15,124 bases of DNA from Entamoeba histolytica HM-1:IMSS (taxonomy: Eukaryota; Evosea; Mastigamoebida; Endamoebidae): contig NW_001915174.1 of the NCBI RefSeq assembly GCF_000208925.1, positions 1 through 15,124 of the forward strand, written 5' to 3'. How positions within the stretch are numbered: position 1 is the first letter of the stretch; each line of letters starts with the position of its first letter. The notes beneath the pieces were generated by a model. The model was not told the origin of the DNA, did not search any database, and saw only the letters and a list, made by a program, of their open reading frames with translations. Positions 1-7,854 of this stretch are shown piece after piece. The position numbers were made by a program, and so were the translations under genes.

Positions 1-202
1 TGTTTGTTTCATTATATTCTTTATTTCATTTCTTTATTTGTCATATTCTCATTCTTCTTTATTTATTTTTATTTCTTATTTTCAATTTCTTTGTTTTTAT
101 TAAATTAAAAATTGATGAATTTAACTTATTTGATTTTTCTATTAATTCAAACAAATTTATTTCAAATAATCAAATATTGAATTAATATTATCATTTCATC
201 AA

Positions 203-1078
203 TTATACCATAACACAACCGTATGGTTGATATATATTACGTTTGTTTTCTGTTATAGTTTTAGTACTAAATAAATACCATTCACCTTCTATTTCTTCTC
301 CATCATTTGTTACTTTAATACATCTTCTGTATGTCTTTTTTTCATATGTTATATCAGATTCTGTTTCTTTTATTATTTTACCTTTTTCTTCTTTTTCTTC
401 ATATCTAATTTCTTTGTATTCACTGAATGATTTCTTAATTTCTTTTTCATCAATTAATTCTAATTCTTTTGCCCATTCAATTAATCTTTCTATTTCTTTC
501 TCTGATCTTTTATTATCATAATCTTCATCTGGTTGTGAATCTACATAATACATTGGTATATCAAATTCTTCATTTGTTTTATTTATTTGTTTTATAAATG
601 AAATTATGTTTTCTTTGAATTGTTCTTTCTCTTTTTTACCTTCGTCAATTTTCTTTGGTGGAATATAATTATAACATCTAGTCCAAACAATACAAACATG
701 TTTCCAAATGTCTTTTATTTTGAAAACATCATTTATAGTTTCAATAACTTGTTTAATATTATCAGTAAATTTACACGTATAAAAATCCATTGTTAATATA
801 ATTCCTTGTAATCCTTCAACTCTAACACAATTAACAATATTCTGAATATGTTTATTATCAAAATTATTAGTATCATTAAAACCAGGTGTATCAATAACAA
901 TTAAATCACTTCTTTCTCCTTCTCCAAAATATTTAGCAACTTCTTTTGTTTCTGAATCTGGACTATTACCTACTTTAAAAACATTCTTCTGTAAAATGGA
1001 ATTACTAAGTAAACTTTTACCAGTACCTGTTTCTCCAATTAAAAGTAATTTTGTTTGTTTTGGTTTTTGTAAACTCAT
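203..1078 (-). CDS. AIG1/GIMAP-family GTPase with C-terminal CaaX box
   Basis: This 291-residue protein has a G domain in its first ~200 residues. The P-loop is GETGTGKS (residues 15-22), a switch-I threonine is likely at T44, and the Walker B/G3 motif is DTPGFND (63-69). The G4 region reads VWTRCYNY (131-138) and lacks the acidic residue of a canonical (N/T)KxD motif, so the base-recognition step is degenerate or unusual. Residues ~205-245 are highly charged (Glu/Lys) and likely helical. The last four residues are CVMV, a CaaX pattern predicting prenylation and membrane anchoring. AIG1/GIMAP proteins are septin/dynamin-like GTPases that assemble on membranes; Entamoeba has an expanded set, some linked to adherence and virulence. 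The ATG at 1078 is supported by an exact TATA element 26 nt upstream. The stop is TAATTG, which overlaps a TAATT poly(A)-type motif. The family call is firm; the cellular role is inferred. Confidence 0.93.
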   Translation of the reverse strand: MSLQKPKQTKLLLIGETGTGKSLLSNSILQKNVFKVGNSPDSETKEVAKYFGEGERSDLIVIDTPGFNDTNNFDNKHIQNIVNCVRVEGLQGIILTMDFYTCKFTDNIKQVIETINDVFKIKDIWKHVCIVWTRCYNYIPPKKIDEGKKEKEQFKENIISFIKQINKTNEEFDIPMYYVDSQPDEDYDNKRSEKEIERLIEWAKELELIDEKEIKKSFSEYKEIRYEEKEEKGKIIKETESDITYEKKTYRRCIKVTNDGEEIEGEWYLFSTKTITENKRNIYQPYGCVMV

Positions 1079-1103
1079 TTCTGTTTTATTAGTTGTTTAT
1101 TTT

Positions 1104-1113
1104 CTTTAAATAC
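1104..1113 (-). promoter_or_regulatory. Entamoeba TATA-like element
   Basis: On the minus strand this reads GTATTTAAAG, an exact match to the Entamoeba core-promoter consensus GTATTTAAA(G/C). It ends 26 nt before the ATG of the AIG1 gene. That spacing implies a 5' leader of only a few nucleotides, which is normal for this genus. Confidence 0.8.
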
Positions 1114-2321
1114 TTTCTGATAACTTATTCAATGATGTTTATTTATTTGTGATAAAAAATATTTATAAGTCAGTGTATTTTGCGATAAAATAATTTATTC
1201 TCGTTGTTAGTTAGTTTCCTTTGAAATACAAAACGTAATTGTATTGACGTTTGTTTATATTTATTTCCTCATATAAAAATTTATCGTAAATAAAAATTAT
1301 TTTTCGATAAGAAATAACATCGAATATTGTTTACGATTATTAACAAATAACAATTATTATGTAATTTTATTATAAATACAATTGTAAAAATAATTTAGTG
1401 ACATTAATTTTTATTTATTTCATTTTATTTTTGTTTGTTGATTAAAATAGCATTTTATTTCATCAAAAATACTTTTCATTCTCTTTGAATTTATCATTTT
1501 TTGTAATTTCCTATTACCCCCATTTCTTTATTCACAAATTATTTCAAATGACTTTAAATTAATTGTTATTTGATAATTGTTATGATAATTTAAATTGTTA
1601 TAAACAGGTAAAATGAAATAAATATTTATTTCATTATTTCATTAAATATTGGAATTTCCTCTATTTTATAGTTTATTTAAACAATTGATAAATTGTAATA
1701 ATGAAAATCAAACAATTAAACAATAAATGTTGTATTTATTTGTTGTTTAATTCTTCTTATGATTTGATTCATCTAATACAAACTCAAGTTATTGTAAATA
1801 AATAATTCAACACTACATCATTCTTATTTCATATTTAACAATTAATATTCTTTTAATCATTGGATTGTTTTATTCATATTGTTTTTGAATATCATTCATT
1901 CTTATTTCTTGTTTGTTTTAAGAATATTTTCAATTCATTCTTCTTAATTTATTTCTCATTTTATATTTTCTATCATATTCATGTTGTTATTCATATTTTA
2001 CATTCATGATTTAAAATATTATTCATTTTCATTTTGTAATATATAGAAATGAGAAATTGAAATAATAGCGTATTTCATATATTTAAATATATTTTTATTA
2101 ATATTGTTTATTTTAAATTGAAATACGTTGTTATTAAACACGAGTGTTACAAACAAATTTAAAATTATGTTGTTTTATTCTTCATTTCAACATTGAAGTA
2201 AAATAATTTTCATAAATAACAATAATACAATAACAATGAAGAATGAAATATTCATTTGAATATGAATAAATAATAGTTTCATAAATACACAATCTTCAAA
2301 TAGCAACAAAAAAAGCAAACA

Positions 2322-2470
2322 ATTGAAAAAGAAGAGAAAGAAAAATAAAAAAGAATAAAAATAAAGTAAAAAGTAGAAGAAGATGAAGAAAGAAATAAAA
2401 GAAGGTAGAAGAAGAAAGAATATAAAAAGTAATAAAAGAAAAGAGATGTTAAAAGAAGAAAAGAAGAAAT
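2322..2470. repeat. Purine-only-like tract (A/G, no C)
   Basis: About 150 bases consist almost wholly of A and G with scattered T and no C, built from GAAGAA, AAAAGA and AAATAAA words. All frames are quickly closed by TAA/TGA, so it is not an intact coding stretch. It could be simple sequence or the decayed remnant of a Lys/Glu-rich coiled-coil gene. Confidence 0.5.
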
Positions 2471-2655
2471 AAAATTGTATTTTTATTGTAAAAATTAGAA
2501 ATGTTCAATAAAAAGTGTCTAATTTAATGATGTAAAATGATTAACAATATTTTATTAATGAAAAAATATTTTTTATTATTTTTATGTTTATTATTTATAT
2601 GTATAATTTCATTATAATTTTTATTATATAATAAATCATATGTGTTATGTTATTA

Positions 2656-3090
2656 TTATAACATGTAATATGTAATAAAATATAAATGAAAATGATATGA
2701 ATATATGATATAGAATATAAAAACAAAAGAATAATAAGAATAAATGATAAATAAAACGAGAAATGATAATAAATGATATAATAATAAAATCAAAGTATAA
2801 AAGATAAAATTAATATAAATATAAATCAAAAGAGAATAAATATAAATTGAAAATACATCTAAATGATAATAATATAAAAGATGAATAAGATGAATAAACA
2901 AATAATAAAATACATTTAAATAGAAAAGAATAACAATAAGAAAGTCTAAAGAATATAAACATAAAAAACATAAAATAAGAAGAATATAATAATATAGAGG
3001 TAATAAGAAGATGATATAAAAATAGAAATAAGCTACATAAATAACATAATAATAAAAGAATAAAAAGAATAAAAATAAATATGATTCATC
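2656..3090. repeat. Degenerate AATGATA/AATATAAA simple-sequence block
   Basis: Short words such as AAATGATA, ATGATAT, AATATAAA and AATAATAA recur irregularly along this block. The opposite strand therefore shows a spurious Tyr/Ile/Leu-rich open frame (2656-2901). No fixed period can be read by eye. Confidence 0.45.
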
Positions 3091-4031
3091 AAATCATTTA
3101 TTTCATTAATATTTCATACAAAATAAATATAAATGATTATAAAATATAAACATAAATATATACATATTCTGTATTTATCATACTTTTTATTTATTTTATG
3201 AGCAAAATATAATAAAGTTGAATATTCTAATGATTCAAATTTTTTTGCATCATTTTTCTTTTTTTGTAAATTATTTAGATGCATTTTTCTTTGCTCATTT
3301 TCGTGCAAAACATTAAACATGAAGAAAATAATGAGAAGTATTAACTAATCACATGAAAAACGTTATAAAACAGTAGATTTAAATATTAATTTTCAGTCAA
3401 TTAATATATCTTTTAAATTTTCACCAAGTATAATCAAAAAAAAAAAATATATCAATAAACAATGATTTAGAATCTGAAGCAAGATTAAACAATGAAAATA
3501 GATAAAGTATTATCATTTCATATTTTCATCAATTAACACTTCATAAACAACAAAATGATTTAATTCACAAATATGAAATAGAATAAATAAAAAATCTAAT
3601 TAATTAATACATACTTTTTAATAAAACAACATCAAATAAATAAACAAACCAACATAAAAATAAATGACTATATTCATTTCATTAATTAAATACAAAATAA
3701 GATCATAATAAAATACAAAAAATAATATAAAATAATATTAAGAAATAAAAAGAAAGAAGATATTAAATTAATGTAATGTGTCTTTTAGTTATATTAATTA
3801 AATTAATACTAAATACATCATACATTCTCTCTTGTTATTATTTTATTTTCTTTAAAGAGTGAGGTATTAAAAATTAATGAATCAATGATGACTTTATTAG
3901 TAAAGGGAGTATTTTATTATAAGACTCTCATAACAAAAATTTTAATCTTTTTTAATACAACATTTTAATAAAAATTTGAAATATATAACAAATAATAAAA
4001 AAAATAAACAAAAAACTGGAATGTATTAGTC

Positions 4032-4322
4032 ATGATTGGAATTATTTTACTTCTTATTTCATTTGTTGCGGCTGTTCCTAATCCAGCAGCATTTAATTGT
4101 TTACGGGTTGGAATGAAATCAAATACTCTTCACACTAAACAAGGAAGTATGTCTGTTTGTGAAACAGATGATGGACAATTTGTTGATGCATGGAAGTTAT
4201 TAAGAACAACACGATTTAAACAAGGAGGGATTAAATTAGAGTTTTTGAGTGTTGACAAAGAAGGAAACCTTGTTAAAGGAGAAGAAGTTACAATGGATAA
4301 TCTTATTCATAAAAATAAGTGA
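4032..4322 (+). CDS. Small secreted protein of unknown function
   Basis: This 96-residue ORF begins with a clear signal peptide: a hydrophobic core at residues 2-12 followed by AAVPNP, with cleavage likely near residue 14 or 15. The mature ~80-residue protein is soluble and basic and carries two cysteines (C23 and C43) that could form one disulfide. I see no transmembrane segment, GPI signal or known motif. An ATG at 4021 is closed by TAG after two codons, so 4032 is the first usable start. A TAATT poly(A)-type motif lies 3 nt after the TGA stop, giving a short 3' UTR. The next, broken gene begins 91 nt downstream on the same strand. I do not recognise the family. The signal peptide, mixed codon content and gene-like 3' end argue that it is real. 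It could also be a shortened relative of a longer secreted protein. Confidence 0.7.
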   Translation: MIGIILLLISFVAAVPNPAAFNCLRVGMKSNTLHTKQGSMSVCETDDGQFVDAWKLLRTTRFKQGGIKLEFLSVDKEGNLVKGEEVTMDNLIHKNK

Positions 4323-4413
4323 ATTAATTCTACTTATCATTTAATTTTATTAAGTTTTATATGCCGTAAAAATTATTGATAAGACAAACCTCATAAAGAC
4401 TGAAAAATACCAA

Positions 4414-5667
4414 ATGTCGTGTTGTTCAAATATCCTTGGGATGTTCTCTTTTGTGCTTTTTAATAATTTTGGTGAAATGCAACATATTGAAGAACAAGAA
4501 AGAGAAACAATTGGGTATGAAAATAACTATATCATTAAAGTTCCAGAAAATGAGAAAGAGTTTATTGAAGAGTATGACAATCTCATCAAAGAGATTGACA
4601 CCCAAAGACAGAATAACGAAGAATGTCTTGCAAAAGAATGAAAATACTACGAAATACTTCAAAGAGACACTGAAATATATAAATTGGTTGTTAAAAAAAG
4701 CGAGAATCAAAACATCGAAACAGGAAAACTAAAGAACCAGATAATAGATAGAATGATCAATGTTAAAGAGAAAAAATTAAGAGAACTAGTCACAGATGAA
4801 AAGACACAAAGCAAAATGAAAGAGACATTATCAACCAATTTTGAAATAATGAAGAAAAACCGAGAAGGAATGAAAGTTGCTGGATTAAATGAAATTAGGA
4901 TAATAATAAAATACCCATTCAAGACGAATATTTCATTAAAGTACTTGGTATCTTTACTATTTCACAAGTAAAACGCCTTGTGAAATCTATAACAGGAATT
5001 CCTTTGGAGCAACAAAGATTTCTCTATGTTAGAAAGCAACTTGAAGATCAAAACACATTATTAGATTGTGTAACAACAAATAAATCATTTATTCATTTAG
5101 CTTTGAGGATAAGAGGAGGTAAACCAGTGATTTTATTGTATGACAACGAAAAGAAGAGAAATGAAGCAATGAGTGTGAATATCAAATTTAATGAAGCAAT
5201 GAACATCGAAGCAACATATCCAGAAATTAAAACAACAGAAGAAAGTGAGAAAATAAAAGAGTATGAATGGAAAGGAACATCTATTAGTGATGGAGAAAAT
5301 AATTGTAAACTAACTGTTGATAGAAAGGAGGTTGAATATTTGTTTTGGGAAGATGTTTGTTTAAAAGAATCTAAGTTTGAAGAACAACAAATTAGAATTA
5401 ATCAACAACACTTTGAGACGAATTAGATGAGTTGTTAAAACGTCTTGGATTGAATGAGCGAGAAATAAATGACTTTATTGTTTATGGATCTCAAAGTTAG
5501 ACAAAAGAAAGAACCATTTTGTCACCATTTGTGATTCATGATTTGATAAAGTAATTGCACCATTAACAGTCAGTGGGTTTGAGCAAATTCATCGAGCTAT
5601 GTTGAAATTTGAAGAAATTGAAAACTTATGTTGATTAAAAAGAGTGGAGAGTGTTGAAAAACGATAA
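4414..5667 (+). pseudogene. Broken gene: coiled coil + ubiquitin-like domain + KPVI-type domain
   Basis: Three plus-strand frames, joined, read as one ancestral protein. The ATG at 4414 opens a Glu/Lys-rich coiled-coil segment. It is cut by TGA at 4639-4641 but continues in the same frame to about 4905. A one-base frame change (4899-4910) leads to a ubiquitin-like domain at about 4911-5120, with GIPLEQQR, KQLED and HLALRIRGG where ubiquitin has GIPPDQQR, KQLED and HLVLRLRGG. Instead of ending after GG, it continues KPVILLYD and, further on, VEYLFWED. This matches the ubiquitin-like plus KPVIYLYPP architecture I recall from fungi and protists. A second frame change near 5417-5424 gives LDELLKRLGLNE, and a third near 5485 gives WISKL. 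TGA at 5539 and 5632 and TAA at 5665 follow. All three shifts have the same sense as single-base deletions. No GTTTGT...TAG intron repairs the frame. The N-terminal extent and right-hand limit are approximate. The domain identity is strong. Confidence 0.82.
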
Positions 5668-6414
5668 AGACCAACTAGAAAGTATGTGATAGAATATGTA
5701 GTAATTTTAGCATGATTCTTAATTAACTCATTCTTCTTTCAAGACATTTTTGACACTACAATGAAAGTATTTCATGTTATAAACTTATCTATCTTATCAT
5801 GAAGAAACATTGTAATTTAATTATAACAAATATGAAAACAATTAAAATATACTTTCTATCCATTTTCTTGATATTCACAACACTTTAATATACAACATAT
5901 CTTTTATTTATATTTTTTTAAATATCCTGACTACCATTTATTTGTGTCTTAATGCTAAGTATATTTTTAAGACATTGTTGAATCATCGAATAATTCTAAA
6001 CACATTACATACAACCTATTACTAATGAATTTTATTCTCATTCCACTTTGACTATCAACGACTAGTTATGAGAAACAAAATACTCTATCAAACCAATGTC
6101 ATTGAATCTAGAAACTATTCCATTCAACAACACAAACAATATGGATTTTATGTTATATCAAATGAGAGATGGGAATAAATTTTCCATTATTATTAGAAAT
6201 TGATTATTATGAAAAGAAAATAATAAGTCACAAACAAGATGAAAGGAAGATGAACTAAATGATGTTCATACAAGTATAACTCATAAACATAAGAAAATAA
6301 GAGATTCAACACTTTTATTCATAATTTGAGATAAATCAAAATAAATAAAACTCTGGAGTTAATGTGTTGTAGTATTTGTAGTATTTTCATATTAAAAATA
6401 AAGAGAATGTTTAG
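5668..6414. other. Gene-free interval between pseudogene and cysteine-rich gene
   Basis: This stretch is A+T-rich with stops in all frames and shows no ORF of note, RNA gene or repeat that I can recognise. Its left part may still hold the far 3' end of the decayed ubiquitin-like gene, as short Val/Ile-rich frames persist to about 5710. The right part is the 3' flank of the minus-strand cysteine-rich gene. Confidence 0.5.
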
Positions 6415-6434
6415 AAAAAAAAAAAATAGAATTA
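6415..6434 (-). terminator. 3'-end signal: TAATT over the stop codon, then T12
   Basis: On the minus strand the cysteine-rich gene ends TGC TAA and runs directly into TTCTA plus a run of 12 T (plus-strand A at 6415-6426). TAATT fits the Entamoeba UA(A/U)UU poly(A) motif and here includes the stop codon itself. The pyrimidine run just after it fits the T-rich tract typical of 3' ends in this genus. Confidence 0.6.
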
Positions 6435-7817
6435 GCAATGGTTGTTATTTGGTAAGTAAACAATGCCATTAAAGAAGTCTTCTTGAGTTTTAGCACATAC
6501 TGAACATTTGTTATCTTCAGTACATCCATAGCATTTTTCATCTCCACATTCAACACATTTTCCATCTTTCAAATAAGTCCTATCATCACAACTCATACAT
6601 CTTTGTCCATCAGCTGATGCACGAGTACAATGAGCCATTCTAATAGGATGAACATCTTCTTTATTTTCATCAAGTGAGTCTAATTCACAGTATGTGGATT
6701 TATGTTCACATTCATTGCATTTTGAGTCACATTTACTACATTTGAAGTCTTCTGTTAAATAATATCCTTTACCACATTCAACACATTTCTTTCCATCAGT
6801 ACTATGACGTTTACAATGTTCAACACCTTTCAAACATTTATCTTTGGAAAGATAATATCCTTCTTCACATGTTTTACATTGTTCATATGAATAAACAGCA
6901 CAATGTTCAACATTTTCATAACAATAACTTCCAACCAAATGATATCCTTCTTTGCAGACACTACATTTGTTAATACCAGAACATCCAACACATCCAATTG
7001 GAATAGCAGGACAACTTGTACATTCCTTTTCATTCCAATAATATCCTTCTTGGCATTTATTACAAGTATATGGACTTTTGCATTGATCACATAATTCAAC
7101 TTTACATGCTTTACATTTTCCTTCATCCAAATAATAACCATCTGCACAATAAGAACAATCCAAAGAATCTGTATAACTTGCACAATGTTCAATTGGTACA
7201 AAGTCAACACAAGCCTTTCCATCAAAGTGTTTTGTATCATAACAAATATCACATTTAGTATAATCTAAACTACATGAATAACATCCATCAATAGCACATT
7301 TCTCACATTGATTCTTCTTATTCAATCCATACCCATCATAACACTCACGACATCTTGTGGATGATCCATAAGAATATGCTTTACAATGGTCAAGTGATTG
7401 AACACACTCATCTCCATTAAATCCATATCCATCAAGACATTCAAAACATTGTGTCATAGAAGAACATTCATAGCAATGATCAACACATTCAAAACATTCT
7501 CCAGCTTTTGCATAATATCCATCAACACAAACTATACACTTACCTCCTTTGTATGAAGCACAAAGTGAGTTTGGTGGAATTTGACATTTTCCATCCTTCA
7601 AATAATATCCAGACATACATGCACTACATCCATCTTTAGCACTAATGGCACAATATGGAACAACTTCTTTGAAGTATTTGCATTTTCCATCAACAAGAAT
7701 ATAATTTTGTGCACAAAGATCACAGACATTTGGATTTGTCTTACAAGAGCTGCAATAAGCACTTGAACATTCAGGATTTTGAGCAACAATAAGAGGAATT
7801 AGAAGTGTAAAAATCAT
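6432..7817 (-). CDS. Secreted CxxC-rich repeat protein (furin/VSP-like cysteine-rich)
   Basis: This 461-residue protein starts with a signal peptide (hydrophobic residues 2-12, cleavage near Q13). Almost the whole remainder is cysteine-rich repeats: I count 68 cysteines, about 15% of residues and an even number. Each 35-45 residue module ends in a GYYLxxGKC-like block preceded by CxxC. At least five modules open with a His-Cys pair (LDHC, IEHC, VEHC twice, AHC). Similar CxxC/GYY repeats occur in Entamoeba transmembrane-kinase ectodomains, the Igl lectin subunits, Giardia VSPs and ciliate surface proteins. Here there is no transmembrane helix, kinase or GPI signal; the chain ends in PNNNHC, so it is probably secreted. 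A Glu/Asp-rich spacer (about 360-375) breaks the last repeats. A GAAC-like box lies upstream and a T12 tract follows the stop. It is not Igl or a Jacob-type lectin by length or spacing. A role in adhesion or coat is inference only. Confidence 0.9.
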   Translation of the reverse strand: MIFTLLIPLIVAQNPECSSAYCSSCKTNPNVCDLCAQNYILVDGKCKYFKEVVPYCAISAKDGCSACMSGYYLKDGKCQIPPNSLCASYKGGKCIVCVDGYYAKAGECFECVDHCYECSSMTQCFECLDGYGFNGDECVQSLDHCKAYSYGSSTRCRECYDGYGLNKKNQCEKCAIDGCYSCSLDYTKCDICYDTKHFDGKACVDFVPIEHCASYTDSLDCSYCADGYYLDEGKCKACKVELCDQCKSPYTCNKCQEGYYWNEKECTSCPAIPIGCVGCSGINKCSVCKEGYHLVGSYCYENVEHCAVYSYEQCKTCEEGYYLSKDKCLKGVEHCKRHSTDGKKCVECGKGYYLTEDFKCSKCDSKCNECEHKSTYCELDSLDENKEDVHPIRMAHCTRASADGQRCMSCDDRTYLKDGKCVECGDEKCYGCTEDNKCSVCAKTQEDFFNGIVYLPNNNHC

Positions 7818-7846
7818 ATTGATTTACAAGATTCAACCATTTAAAA

Positions 7847-7854
7847 GGTTCATT
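7847..7854 (-). promoter_or_regulatory. GAAC-like promoter element
   Basis: The minus strand reads AATGAACC, matching seven of eight bases of the Entamoeba GAAC element (AATGAACT), and ends 29 nt before the ATG of the cysteine-rich gene. The adjacent CTTTTAAATG may stand in for the TATA element, but it departs from the consensus. Confidence 0.5.

Larger units (their letters stand above)
1114..4031. other. Long gene-free low-complexity A+T-rich interval
   Basis: I find no convincing gene in these 2.9 kb. From about 1114 to 2160 the plus strand is T-rich and full of TTATTT/ATTCATT words. From about 2290 to 3110 it becomes purine-rich with very little C. The open frames here are short and compositionally driven. 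One at 2656-2901 (minus) is almost pure Ile/Tyr/Leu/Phe from TAT-rich DNA. One at 3114-3320 (minus, 68 residues) is more mixed, with a charged first 50 residues and a hydrophobic tail, but it matches no family I know. I see no tRNA, rRNA, clear transposon ends or long repeats, although a degenerate SINE could be missed by eye. Confidence 0.6.

Noticed and set aside
243..521. Plus-strand open frame rich in Ser, Leu and Ile
   Set aside because: It is an antisense shadow of the charged C-terminal half of the AIG1 gene.
2177..2244. 10-bp inverted repeat ATTCTTCATT / AATGAAGAAT with a 48-bp loop
   Set aside because: Arms this short are expected by chance in DNA of this A+T content, and no other element signs surround it.
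2656..2901. 81-codon minus-strand open frame rich in Tyr, Ile, Leu and Phe
   Set aside because: It follows directly from TAT/TTA-rich simple sequence, with no promoter, no family and no normal residue mix.
4890..4920. Programmed -1 frameshift as the reason for the frame change in the ubiquitin-like gene
   Set aside because: There is no clear slippery heptamer with structure, and several in-frame stops elsewhere show the gene is decayed.
5353..5426. GTTTGT...TAG that could be an intron in the ubiquitin-like gene
   Set aside because: Removing it joins to a frame that stops within a few codons, and the sequence inside still reads as part of the protein, so a frameshift explains the break better.
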